Origin: Sedimentisphaerales bacterium
GTDB lineage: Bacteria; Planctomycetota; Phycisphaerae; Sedimentisphaerales; Anaerobacaceae
Length of the DNA: 49,819 nt
Direction: 5' to 3'
Assembly: GCA_016932835.1 (NCBI GenBank)
Contig: JAFGCD010000125.1
Span: 1-49,819 of the forward strand
Shown here one piece after another: positions 9,133 through 18,068 of this stretch. The translations under genes were made by a program, and so were the position numbers. Each line of letters begins with the position of its first letter. Positions within the stretch are counted from its first letter, which is position 1. Under the pieces are notes generated by a model. It was not told the DNA's origin. It did no database searches and saw nothing but the letters and a program-made list of their open reading frames with translations.

Positions 9133-10627
9133 GTTTCAGTTCTCCGGATTCCGGTTTCGAGCCGCGGACAATCGGCCCCAATATATATGCCAATGTAAAC
9201 GTCATTACCGTACCGATTACGACAAGCCATGTCCAGCCGAGATTTATGAATCCATACTTAATCAAGACCAATAGCGTCAGGCAAATTGCGCTGCTGCAGA
9301 TCATCGCCGGGATATTGGCGAGGTTCGCCTTTCGGCTCGTGAGCAGGCCCAGCAGGAATACCCCGAGCATGGGGCCTCCGGTAACCGAGAGAATCTGGAA
9401 GGCGAACCAGAGGATGTTTTTCACGGGGGAACAAGCCAGTGCAATAGCGGCGAGGATAAGGCCGAAGACTGCGATGGGAAAACGTGAAATTATCAGGTAG
9501 TGCTTCTCCGAAGCGCGTCTGCGAATCAAAGGCCGGTAGATATCGCTGACGAACGATGACGCCAGGGAACTTAGCGGCGAGTCTATGCTTGCCATGACAA
9601 TCGCACCGAGGACGAGACCCTTGAGGCCGACCGGCAAAACGGTCCGAGCGAAATGAGGGAGTATTTCCTTCATGTCTTCCGGGAGGGGCAAGGCGGGATT
9701 CTGCGAGTAGAAGACGAAGAGCAATGTCCCTATGAAGAGGTAGAGCCAGTAAACGGGCAGCGCGGCGGCGATTGTGGCAATAATAGTCTTCTGGCTGCTC
9801 CTGCGCGTTTCGACGGTGAGGAGTCTCTGGACCATTTCCTGGTCTGTTCCGAAAGAGACGAGGCCTATGAAGAATCCGCTTGCGAGCCATGCCCAGAATG
9901 TGCCGGCGTCTGTGATGCGCAATGCGAAATGGAAGGTGCTGAGTCTCCCGGCGCGGCCTGCGGTATCGAGAGCCTGGGCGAGGCCGCCGTCGATATTGGC
10001 GACCAAGTAGAAGACGACAGCGACGCCTGCGACGAGGAAGAACACGGCCTGGTATGCGCCGGCCCAGACGACGGCCTTTATGCCTCCAAATCCGATGAAG
10101 GCAATGCTCACAATGCTGAAGAGCGCTATGGTGACAGTCAGGGGCCATCCAAGTATTATGCCCACAGCCATGCAGGTGGCATATAGCCTTACTCCGGATG
10201 CGATTAGCCTTGTGACAAAGAAGTATATCGATCCGGTGTACTGCGTTTCGGGGCCGAAGCGGTGCCGGAGGAACTCGTAGATGCTGGTGCAGTTGTACTT
10301 GTAGAATACGGGTATGAACAGGAAGGCTACAACCATTCGCGCCAGTGCCAGGCCGACGAGGAACTGCAGGAATCTCCAATTCTCTTCGTATGCCGTGTGC
10401 GGGATGCTGACAATCGTCAGGGCGCTTATCTCGGTGGCCACGAAGGACAGGCAGGCGACAACGGGCGGTACGGAACGGCCGCCGAGGAAGAAGTCGTTGG
10501 TATCCTTCTCCTCCCGCCCGAATACGTAGGAAATGACAAACAGCAGTACTGCCCCGACTATCACTATGCCCCAGTCGATGGGGCCGAGTGCTGCGGCGAA
10601 GTTATCGAGGGCAGTTGCTGCAATCAT
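9125..10627 (-). CDS. Sodium:solute symporter (SSS family), candidate amino-sugar importer
   Basis: This 500-residue integral membrane protein has about 13 hydrophobic segments and the SSS hallmark regions, including GGRSVPP near residue 50 and the central GFGGIKAVVWAGAYQA stretch. SSS proteins couple uptake of sugars, amino acids or vitamins to Na+. Its start overlaps the murQ stop in an ATGA junction, and murQ itself follows anmK with a TAATG junction. The simplest inference is that it imports MurNAc, anhydro-MurNAc or a related sugar used by those enzymes. The sulfatases directly downstream leave open that it imports a desulfated sugar instead. Family assignment is firm; the substrate is inferred from context only. 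Confidence 0.9.
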   Translation of the reverse strand: MIAATALDNFAAALGPIDWGIVIVGAVLLFVISYVFGREEKDTNDFFLGGRSVPPVVACLSFVATEISALTIVSIPHTAYEENWRFLQFLVGLALARMVVAFLFIPVFYKYNCTSIYEFLRHRFGPETQYTGSIYFFVTRLIASGVRLYATCMAVGIILGWPLTVTIALFSIVSIAFIGFGGIKAVVWAGAYQAVFFLVAGVAVVFYLVANIDGGLAQALDTAGRAGRLSTFHFALRITDAGTFWAWLASGFFIGLVSFGTDQEMVQRLLTVETRRSSQKTIIATIAAALPVYWLYLFIGTLLFVFYSQNPALPLPEDMKEILPHFARTVLPVGLKGLVLGAIVMASIDSPLSSLASSFVSDIYRPLIRRRASEKHYLIISRFPIAVFGLILAAIALACSPVKNILWFAFQILSVTGGPMLGVFLLGLLTSRKANLANIPAMICSSAICLTLLVLIKYGFINLGWTWLVVIGTVMTFTLAYILGPIVRGSKPESGELKHE

Positions 10628-11529
10628 AGGTTTTCCTTAAGAGCTTTTCGCAAGAATTGGCCGGCACGGTCGAGGATTTTCTCGGCAGCGGATGCATCGA
10701 CCTTTCGAGCGTGCATAACGAGAGCGGTCTTGACCTTTCCTTTGGCGTCGGCGAGGAGCTTTCCGGCTTTGGCGCGTGAAAGCCCCGTCATTTGCATTAC
10801 GATTCGAATAGACCTGTCTCGCAGCTTCTCATTACTGGCCCTCAGGTCAACCATGAGATTGCCGTAAACCTTGCCGAGCTTAATCATTGCTGCGGTTGTA
10901 AGGGTATTGAGGACGAGCTTCGTTGCGGTTCCGGCCTTCATTCGGGTCGAACCAGTGACGACTTCGGGCCCGACGACAGGGTTTATTATGATATCGGCAG
11001 GGATATGTTTGACGGCTTCGGGAGCGCAGGTGACGAAAACCGTTGCGGCGCCTATGCTGCGGGCCCGTTTGAGTGCGCCGTGTACGTAGGGCGTCATGCC
11101 GCAGGCGGCCAGGCCGACAACGACATCTTTCGAGTTGACCTTTTTCTTGTCTATGGCCTCTGCGCCGCGGTCGGGATGGTCCTCTGCTCCCTCGGCAGAT
11201 CGGACGAGGGCGGAGCGTCCGCCGGCGATAATGCCCTGGACCATGGACGGGGAGACGCCGAAAGTCGGGGGGCATTCGGATGCGTCCAATACGCCGAGGC
11301 GTCCGCTGGTTCCGGCGCCGACGTAGAAAAGGCGGCCTTCTTTGCGAAATCGCTCGACAATCAAATCCACGGCGGCGGCAATGCTTCGACGCTGCTTTGC
11401 AACGGCAGCGGGGACGAGCGAGTCCTCCGCATTGATCAAATCGACGATCTGTCCGGTTGACATCTCGTCGATCTTCTCGGTTCTGCGATTGCGTTTTTCC
11501 GTAGTTGGCAGAGTTCTGTGTTCAGTCAT
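10624..11529 (-). CDS. murQ: N-acetylmuramic acid 6-phosphate etherase
   Basis: MurQ cleaves the lactyl ether of MurNAc-6-phosphate to give GlcNAc-6-phosphate and D-lactate in the cytoplasm, a key murein-recycling step. The 301-residue length is normal. A single SIS domain shows VGAGTSGRLG (about 77-86), then DASECPPTFG with the Glu expected near the active site, and the family motif GPEVVTGSTRMKAGT. A small helical C-terminal region closes the protein. Its ATG shares one base with the anmK stop, and its stop overlaps the symporter start by four bases, so the three are translationally coupled. A larger double-SIS paralogue lies just upstream on the other strand. Confidence 0.96.
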   Translation of the reverse strand: MTEHRTLPTTEKRNRRTEKIDEMSTGQIVDLINAEDSLVPAAVAKQRRSIAAAVDLIVERFRKEGRLFYVGAGTSGRLGVLDASECPPTFGVSPSMVQGIIAGGRSALVRSAEGAEDHPDRGAEAIDKKKVNSKDVVVGLAACGMTPYVHGALKRARSIGAATVFVTCAPEAVKHIPADIIINPVVGPEVVTGSTRMKAGTATKLVLNTLTTAAMIKLGKVYGNLMVDLRASNEKLRDRSIRIVMQMTGLSRAKAGKLLADAKGKVKTALVMHARKVDASAAEKILDRAGQFLRKALKENL

Positions 11530-12722
11530 TATGCAGGCACTATCTTTCCCAAGATGACGGGTTTTTTTGCGCCGGTCGCCGTCGGGACGTTGGCGGGGAG
11601 GTTTTTGACGGTTGCGTAGGCAAGGATTGCGAATGAGACAGCCTCTTTGGCATCGACACTCATGCCGAGTTCATCGGTTTTCCGAATTCTAACGCCGCTT
11701 AGCTCCTGGCGGAGCATAGCTGTGAGTGTTTTGTTATGTGCTCCGCCTCCGGAGAGGATAACTTCATCGGGCATCGCAGGCAGGAATCTGCGATATGCGT
11801 CTGCGATGGCGGCGGCGGTAAGGGCGGTGACGGTCGCGACGATATCGGCATTAGCCATCGAGTTTCTCCTGGCCTTTTCGTAAAGGGCATCGGCGTAAGT
11901 AAATCCGAATTCCTCCCGCCCGGTGGACTTCGGGGGCCGGCGGCGGAAGAAGGGATGCCTGAGGAGTTTTTGGAGGAGCTTTTGATTGACGCTTCCGTTC
12001 GCGGCCATTTTGCCGTCTTTGTCGTACCGGCGTTTGCCTGCGGTCGCGCGGGCGATTATGCGGTCTATTACCATGTTGCCCGGTCCGGTGTCAAAAGCGA
12101 CAATCTCATGGAGGCGAGAGCAGGCAGGCAGATACGTAACGTTGGCAATGCCGCCTATATTCTGGACGGCACGTGACAGACGTTTGTCATTGAAGAGTAT
12201 GTAATCGGCGTAAGGCACGAGGGGCGCGCCTTGGCCGCCGGCGGCCATATCACGCGGTCTGAAATCGGCGACCGTCGTTATCCCTGTACGCTGGGCAATA
12301 ATGGACGGTTCGCCGATTTGCAGGGTTGAAGAGACGTTTTTTCGGGAGAATCTCCTTGGGGCGGGGCTGTGGAAGATCGTATGGCCGTGAGAGCCAATGA
12401 GGTCTATGGAGTGCAAGGCTATTGCGCTGCTGTTGCAGAGATTTATGACAGCATCGGAAAAGAACTCTGCGAGTGCGGAATTGTAGTGGCAGATGTCGTC
12501 GAGAGCGGCTGATTTGGGATCGCACAGCTTCAGTAACGCCCTTCGCAGGGCAGGCGGGTACGGAAACATTTCGAAGGCCAGCAGTCCGGCGGTCTTTTGT
12601 CGTGACTCGTCTATATCAACAATAGCGACATCGAGGCCGTCGGCGGATGTTCCAGACATCAGCCCTATCACTCGCAGTTTTTTCTTTTCGGCGAGCTTTC
12701 CTATGCGTCCGGCGGTCGGCAT
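11529..12722 (-). CDS. anmK: Anhydro-N-acetylmuramic acid kinase
   Basis: AnmK opens the 1,6-anhydro ring of anhydro-MurNAc and phosphorylates it to MurNAc-6-phosphate, the MurQ substrate. The 397-residue protein shows the ATPase-superfamily motifs GLMSGTSADGLD (about 20-31), GSHGHTIFH, DFRPRDMAAGGQGAPLVPYAD and the late LSGGGAHNKTL glycine loop. AAAGGA five bases upstream of the ATG supports the start. It is the first gene of the leftward run. The 204-base gap to the divergent SIS gene should hold promoters for both directions. Having anmK rather than only a MurNAc kinase implies that anhydro-sugars from lytic transglycosylases are used. Assignment is firm. Confidence 0.96.
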   Translation of the reverse strand: MPTAGRIGKLAEKKKLRVIGLMSGTSADGLDVAIVDIDESRQKTAGLLAFEMFPYPPALRRALLKLCDPKSAALDDICHYNSALAEFFSDAVINLCNSSAIALHSIDLIGSHGHTIFHSPAPRRFSRKNVSSTLQIGEPSIIAQRTGITTVADFRPRDMAAGGQGAPLVPYADYILFNDKRLSRAVQNIGGIANVTYLPACSRLHEIVAFDTGPGNMVIDRIIARATAGKRRYDKDGKMAANGSVNQKLLQKLLRHPFFRRRPPKSTGREEFGFTYADALYEKARRNSMANADIVATVTALTAAAIADAYRRFLPAMPDEVILSGGGAHNKTLTAMLRQELSGVRIRKTDELGMSVDAKEAVSFAILAYATVKNLPANVPTATGAKKPVILGKIVPA

Positions 12723-12832
12723 TGCGTCCTTTCGATTCGAATGCTGCGTCAGGAATATGGGTTATTCTCTGCGAAGCGATTATATAGAAAGCGGGAGAGA
12801 ATGGCAATCTCAGTCGCCGAGAAAATAACAGA

Positions 12833-12861
12833 TTTACATCAGCCGTACGGCATGTTATGAA
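12833..12861 (+). promoter_or_regulatory. Possible sigma70-like promoter of the double-SIS gene
   Basis: TTTACA (12833-12838) is followed after 17 bases by TATGAA (12856-12861), five and four matches respectively to the -35 and -10 consensus. It lies in the anmK/double-SIS divergent gap and points toward the SIS gene. This is a motif match only. Confidence 0.3.
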
Positions 12862-12926
12862 TATGTGTTTCGATTCGGTTCATTCGAGCCGGGCCGGAGA
12901 GACGAGGCGTATTTGGAGGTCGTTCG

Positions 12927-14675
12927 ATGTCGAACGCAGTGGAACAAGCGAAGCATTTTCTGCAAGAAGAACGGGCGTTTCGATTGGGCGAATTATTAAC
13001 GGAGTCTTTTCACCCTAAAACTATGGATCTTTCGCAGGTAGCCGGCCGTGACCTTCGCGGCGCGATCGGCATGCTGAAGTCGGTCGATGAAGAGATCTCG
13101 CCGGCGATGAAGAAGGTCTTCAATTCGGACGTTTTCGGCGAGCTTGTCGCGGCATTTCTTCGCGCAATGGAGGCACGCAAGCGAATATACTTCACGGGGT
13201 GCGGGGCCACAGGGCGACTGAGCATCCTGCTTGAAGCGGCGTGGCGGCGGTTCTGGCGGGAGAATCCCGGTATTTCGGCGAAAATGCCGGAAATGGAAGA
13301 CCGCGTAATCAGCGTCATGGCCGGGGGCGACTTCGCCTTGATCAAATCGGTGGAGGGTTTCGAGGATTTTCCTGACTTCGGCCGGTACCAGTTGCGTAAG
13401 GCCGGCGTCGGGGCGGGGGATGTCGTCGCAGCAATAACCGAAGGAGGCGAAACACCGTTCGTAATCGGGACAGCGTGGGAGGGACTCGATACCGGAGCGG
13501 AGGTGTTTTTCGTATATAACAACCCAACCGAAACATTGCGGAAGCACGTGGTGCGGTCGAGGGAGGTTATCGATGAGCCCGGCATAAAGAAGCTCGACCT
13601 GACGACGGGCCCGATGGCTATTACAGGCTCGACGCGGATGCAGGCCACCACTGCCGAACTGCTTGTTGTCGCAGCGGCATTGGAGACAGCGCTGGTTCGA
13701 TTCGGCACGGAGCATTTTTCCCGCTCAGACCTGGCTGGTCTCGATATGGAACAGCGAGACGGCGTCGACTATCACAAGATATTCGAAAGATTAGTAAGCG
13801 AGATATACAGTGCGGCGGGCGTCGAATCGATTGTCAGCGCGACTGAGTTCGAAGAGGAAATATACCGGGCGGGCGGGCTGGTTACTTATATGACCGACTG
13901 GGCTCTATTAGACGTTCTTACGGATACAACGGAGCGATCGCCGACATTCATGCTGCCGCCCTTCCGCAGGAACGATGACAGGGTCTCAGCGTGTTCGTGG
14001 GCATTCGTGAAGGACCCGCTGCGCACGACCGAGCATGCATGGCGAGAGATGCTTCAGCGTGAGCCGCGGGGGCTGGCATGGGGCGCGGAAGTTTACGCGG
14101 AGCTGAGCGCTCCTGGCGAGTTGCGGAGGAATCCGCCGCGACTGGACAACAGTGAGATATACAAGTTCGAGATCGGCAACGAGGCGGATAGTTCTCGAAC
14201 GGATGCGGCGGATTCGGCACTGGTGCTGATCGACGTGGCCGGACGGACGAGCGATGTCGAGCGAGAGGCGGTTCAGCAGTACGGCAGCGAATACGCCAGG
14301 ACAGCATGTATGGCGTTCGGCCCGACCGGGGAAGAGCGGGATGGGCAGGTATTCAGGTTCGGATGCCAACTGCCGGGCTCGGCGCTGGCACTCTGGAGAC
14401 ACATCGCCGTTAAACTCGTGCTGAACACTATCTCGACGGCGACAATGGTGCGAATGGACAGGGTTATCGGCAATGCTATGGTCTGGCTGTCGCCGAGCAA
14501 CAAGAAACTGATAGACCGCGGCTCACGACTGATATCCCAGCAGACCGGATGCAGCTACGAGGATGCGTGTATCGAGCTTTACACGGCAATCGAACAGGTG
14601 CAGGCACTTCAGAGGCGCAACGAGGAGGCTCCATCGCCCGTGGCGATGGCAATAGAGAGGATCAAGGAGAAGTGA
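12927..14675 (+). CDS. Double-SIS MurQ/GKRP-family protein
   Basis: At 582 residues this is about twice the length of MurQ. The first SIS domain (about 70-260) has YFTGCGATGRLS and the MurQ-like motif GPMAITGSTRMQATT. The second (about 400-565) shows KLVLNTISTATMVRMDRVIGNAMV and SNKKLIDRGSRLI, which line up with the last third of MurQ. Two tandem SIS domains is also the layout of the glucokinase regulatory protein GKRP. It may therefore be a second etherase, a sugar-phosphate isomerase or a sugar-phosphate sensor. GGAGG nine bases upstream fixes the start. It is divergent from anmK-murQ and convergent with namZ, in a murein-salvage locus. No signal peptide is present, so it is cytoplasmic. 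Confidence 0.8.
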   Translation: MSNAVEQAKHFLQEERAFRLGELLTESFHPKTMDLSQVAGRDLRGAIGMLKSVDEEISPAMKKVFNSDVFGELVAAFLRAMEARKRIYFTGCGATGRLSILLEAAWRRFWRENPGISAKMPEMEDRVISVMAGGDFALIKSVEGFEDFPDFGRYQLRKAGVGAGDVVAAITEGGETPFVIGTAWEGLDTGAEVFFVYNNPTETLRKHVVRSREVIDEPGIKKLDLTTGPMAITGSTRMQATTAELLVVAAALETALVRFGTEHFSRSDLAGLDMEQRDGVDYHKIFERLVSEIYSAAGVESIVSATEFEEEIYRAGGLVTYMTDWALLDVLTDTTERSPTFMLPPFRRNDDRVSACSWAFVKDPLRTTEHAWREMLQREPRGLAWGAEVYAELSAPGELRRNPPRLDNSEIYKFEIGNEADSSRTDAADSALVLIDVAGRTSDVEREAVQQYGSEYARTACMAFGPTGEERDGQVFRFGCQLPGSALALWRHIAVKLVLNTISTATMVRMDRVIGNAMVWLSPSNKKLIDRGSRLISQQTGCSYEDACIELYTAIEQVQALQRRNEEAPSPVAMAIERIKEK

Positions 14676-14793
14676 GGGGGGGCTTGAGATTCTAAAACCA
14701 GATGTTTCGCCTTTCGGTTCAGCATGACAATTGGCGCGCCGTCAGAAATAAATCGCTGGCCACACACTCGTGACAGCCGGGCCGGCAGGCGAG

Positions 14794-16002
14794 TCAATCT
14801 TTGTAAAGCAGGTATTTCTTCCTGATTTGCAGAAATGCTTCGAGTTCGGCCTGCCAGTGCTGCTTCAAATCCTGCAGGGAGGCGCCGCTTGAAATGGCGA
14901 GGCGAACATCTCCTGTTCCGCATAACCTATCGAAATGCCCGGCTCGCCATTGAAAATCTTTGGGATACATGCGATGTATCTCGTTTACGATAAGGATGCC
15001 GCTCCAATATGCATCGAGCAGGTCCCTTCGAGTTATCGTAATCCGGGCGCCGTAACACTGCTTGCCGGCATGTTTGGATGCGTTGGGCGTGAAGACCGCA
15101 GGTTCGAAGCGGAGACCGGGCAAATTCAAGCTGTTCAGGCCGGCGGCCAAATCTTCGGCGTCGATCCAGGGCGCGCCGAACTGGAGAAACGGCTTTGGGG
15201 TGCCTCTTCCCTCGGAGACATTTGCTCCTTCGAGCAGGCACAGGCCGGGATAGACGGCGGCGGTCTGCAGGTCCGTGATGTTCGGCGAGGGCTTTATGAA
15301 TTTCAGGGCGGTCTGATCATACCACATGCTTCTGCGCCAGCCTTGCATCGGAATTACAACGAGGTCAGCCTTGGCTCCGCTTTTGAGCCAGCCCCGGTCG
15401 TTGAACATTTTCGCCATTTCGCCGGTTGTCATTCCGTGACGAACCGGAATCGGATACAAGCCGACAAAACTCGCATAGTCGCTCTGCAGGCAGTTGCCCT
15501 CGACGGCCAAGCCGTTTATCGGATTTGGCCTGTCGAGAACAACGAATTTTTTTCCGTTCTCGGCGGCGGCCTCCATGGCAAGCGCCATTGTGTAGGTGTA
15601 GGTATAAAAGCGGGCGCCGACGTCCTGAATATCGAAGACGAGCAGATCGAGATTTTCGAGCATTTTCGGCGTGGGCTTTTTTGTATCGCCATAGAGGCTA
15701 TAGATGGGAATTTTCTCGTCGAGGCTGCTTTCGATTTCTTTTCCGGCGGCCTGCGTTCCGCGAATACCATGCTCGGGTCCGAACAATGCCGTAACTTTGG
15801 CTCCTTCGACAGCGCTTAGGACATCGACAATATGGACTCCGGCAGTGTTTACAGCCGTATGGTTCGTGACAATGCCGATGCGTTTGCCCCGGAAGAGTTC
15901 TTTTCGCAAGGCGACGTTATCCAGTCCGGTGGTGACTGCGGCACGACACGAGCACAGTGACATTCCCGCCGCAACGACCAGTACTATTATTAGATGTTTC
16001 AT
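14794..16002 (-). CDS. namZ: Exo-beta-N-acetylmuramidase NamZ (DUF1343)
   Basis: NamZ releases MurNAc from the non-reducing end of murein fragments. The 402-residue product begins with a lipoprotein-type signal (AAGMSLCSC, about 10-18) and contains the DUF1343 hallmarks TALFGPEHGIRG, DIQDVGARFYTY, DRPNPINGL and SEGRGTPKPFLQFGAPW. The open frame runs upstream to 16410, but I chose the ATG at 16002 because GAGGAG lies just ahead and the signal peptide starts there; the upstream stretch is Arg-rich and antisense-like. The ATG overlaps the stop of the GxGYxYP gene by four bases. Its product would be taken up and converted by the AnmK/MurQ enzymes encoded nearby. Confidence 0.92.
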   Translation of the reverse strand: MKHLIIVLVVAAGMSLCSCRAAVTTGLDNVALRKELFRGKRIGIVTNHTAVNTAGVHIVDVLSAVEGAKVTALFGPEHGIRGTQAAGKEIESSLDEKIPIYSLYGDTKKPTPKMLENLDLLVFDIQDVGARFYTYTYTMALAMEAAAENGKKFVVLDRPNPINGLAVEGNCLQSDYASFVGLYPIPVRHGMTTGEMAKMFNDRGWLKSGAKADLVVIPMQGWRRSMWYDQTALKFIKPSPNITDLQTAAVYPGLCLLEGANVSEGRGTPKPFLQFGAPWIDAEDLAAGLNSLNLPGLRFEPAVFTPNASKHAGKQCYGARITITRRDLLDAYWSGILIVNEIHRMYPKDFQWRAGHFDRLCGTGDVRLAISSGASLQDLKQHWQAELEAFLQIRKKYLLYKD

Positions 16003-17927
16003 TTTTCTCCTCTTTGGTCCGGGTGATTTCGCAGGTAGATACGGTACAGCTCGAAAAACGCGGGCGCGTCGAGCAGTTCTATCTTGGGATCGGCACTTCT
16101 GATTGCGTCGTAAGTGCGGACGTACCAGGTCGGCGTCTTGAGGATATTGCGGAACCAGTGGAACGGGGGATGACCTTCCCTCTTTCTCTCGGCGATGCGG
16201 CGGGCGACGTGTTCGGCGGCGGCTTTGGGATTTCCCTCGTTGACATCGTGGTCGAATCTGAGTATCGGCATATTGTTGTGTATCGCGGTCGGCGGTCCGG
16301 CTGAGGGGACAATTCCATTTGGGCTGAATGCGGCATAGCAATCGAGGCCGGCCTGGTTCAGTTGTGGGCCGTGGCCGTAGATGATGAAGCCGGTAATCGT
16401 AAGCCCCCATCGGTCGTAGAACTTTTTGCAGTGTCGCTGCCAGGCATCGAGGCCGCTGGACAGTTTGGATATGCCTCTGGGCTCCTGGAGCATGCCCGGC
16501 TCGCAGTAGCCTGCGCCGTTGTCGGCGGCGGCGAAGTAGTCGTTAGGGGTGGCGGTTCGTCGTATATAGTCAAGGGCCATCGGTGCCCTGCGGTCGAGGA
16601 TGGGACTGATGCACCACATCAGCGGAATGCTGCCCCTGGCGGGATCGTCCCAAATGTCCATCGTCCGCTGATATACCCATGCGGCACAATCATAATCTCC
16701 GACGTAAAAGATGAGAAAGTCCCGCCCGTCGAAATTGACGCGACCGTCGCCGGTCAGATAACCGCGGGTTCGAAGCTCTTCGTGGGTGACCCAGTGCTGC
16801 TCGTACTTTTCTTTCAGCGGAAAATGGGCGAAGAACGAAGCGTTGGCCATTGCGCCGTAACCGACGGCGTCGGCATCCATGAAGCCGTTGTAGGCACTGA
16901 TGACTTTGCCGTACTCCCATTCGGTGGGTACAGGGGCGTGGCTGCCGCCGGCGTCGCTGTGATTTGTGTATTTGTGCGCCCAGGGGACAAAACCGCCTAT
17001 GTGAATCATGTTGTCCTTGCCGCCTTGATGATAAGCACTGAGCAAGAGGGATTTGAGGGTATCGAGGTCCGTGCCTTTCGGCTGGACTGGGTCATCGACG
17101 GGGGTTTCATCGCCCCAGGGGTGCAGGTCAAAGAAGAAGGCCTTTTTGGCGATGAAGAAATCGTGGTTTGTCAGGCAGTGGTGATTGAGGACGGTGTTTC
17201 GCGGCCTGGCAACCCAGTACTGATCGAGATAATATGCCGCGTATGAACCGTCGCACTTGCCGGCATCGATGTAATTTGCCTTTGCCCAAAGGTATGCATC
17301 GCACTTTGCCGAACCGGTCGAGGGCATATCTGTTCCCGGAATCGAGCCCTTCCCGGTGAATATCGATTTGCCGTCCGGTTTAACAAGCCAACGCTTAACA
17401 GGCATTCGCATCCGAACGATAAGTTCAGTGTACAGGCTCTTCGGGGAGGGGTCATGGCGAACAGGCAGGAGGTCCTCAGCCGCTGCTATGGTCGAAGCGA
17501 CATTGCTTGTGGCAGCAACGGCAGGGTCATAGACTACTGCGCCGCGAATATGCGAACGAAAGAGACGCACCAGATCGACTATGTTGCTGACCGGTTCGAT
17601 CTTGCGTCCGTGGAGCCAGGCGTCCGGGGCCGAGAGCTTTTCAAGCCAGTACTCATCGACATTCTCGCCGGCGTGCTGGGAATCGACACACTTGAGATAG
17701 AGCAGCGGCTGTCGCCGATTGACTATCCCCTGCAACGCAGTGACGGCGTGACAATGGTCCCAGGCCATGCGAACCTGTTCTATATCCCTCGAATCAATCT
17801 TCAGGGTATAACGCAGGTCGTAAAGTCGTATGGGCGACAGACTATCCTTCGCCATTCCCTGGTTCGCTGAAGACAATGCGGGGAACACCGTTATGCCCAG
17901 CACAAGAAGAATCTTACTCAACTTCAT
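15999..17927 (-). CDS. Exported GxGYxYP-family putative glycoside hydrolase
   Basis: This 642-residue protein has a signal peptide (MKLSKILLVL to about residue 22). The motif that names the family appears as GAGYCEP at about 471-477, with Cys where Tyr is usual and Pro kept. The family is found mostly in Bacteroidetes and planctomycete polysaccharide loci and is predicted, not proven, to be a glycosidase. I chose the ATG at 17927 because it begins a clean signal peptide with GGAG upstream; an ATG at 18005 would add a second hydrophobic stretch and weaken the signal. It is translationally coupled to namZ, which hints at a role in processing murein or another amino-sugar polymer. The reaction is unknown. 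Confidence 0.82.
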   Translation of the reverse strand: MKLSKILLVLGITVFPALSSANQGMAKDSLSPIRLYDLRYTLKIDSRDIEQVRMAWDHCHAVTALQGIVNRRQPLLYLKCVDSQHAGENVDEYWLEKLSAPDAWLHGRKIEPVSNIVDLVRLFRSHIRGAVVYDPAVAATSNVASTIAAAEDLLPVRHDPSPKSLYTELIVRMRMPVKRWLVKPDGKSIFTGKGSIPGTDMPSTGSAKCDAYLWAKANYIDAGKCDGSYAAYYLDQYWVARPRNTVLNHHCLTNHDFFIAKKAFFFDLHPWGDETPVDDPVQPKGTDLDTLKSLLLSAYHQGGKDNMIHIGGFVPWAHKYTNHSDAGGSHAPVPTEWEYGKVISAYNGFMDADAVGYGAMANASFFAHFPLKEKYEQHWVTHEELRTRGYLTGDGRVNFDGRDFLIFYVGDYDCAAWVYQRTMDIWDDPARGSIPLMWCISPILDRRAPMALDYIRRTATPNDYFAAADNGAGYCEPGMLQEPRGISKLSSGLDAWQRHCKKFYDRWGLTITGFIIYGHGPQLNQAGLDCYAAFSPNGIVPSAGPPTAIHNNMPILRFDHDVNEGNPKAAAEHVARRIAERKREGHPPFHWFRNILKTPTWYVRTYDAIRSADPKIELLDAPAFFELYRIYLRNHPDQRGEK

Positions 17928-18068
17928 CAATTTCCGTTCACTCCAAAAAGACGGCTGCCGTCGCCCGACGAATAACAGGAAAAGTATAAACAAGATCGGC
18001 GACAATATCCAGTTGCTGTGCTAAAATAGGTTGTGGATTCGGATTCCTCTTTGAAAGGCCCGTTTGTC

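Noticed and set aside
16003..16410. Upstream extension of the NamZ frame
   Set aside because: The added residues are Arg/Pro-rich, antisense-like and overlap the GxGYxYP gene; the signal peptide and GAGGAG site begin at 16002.
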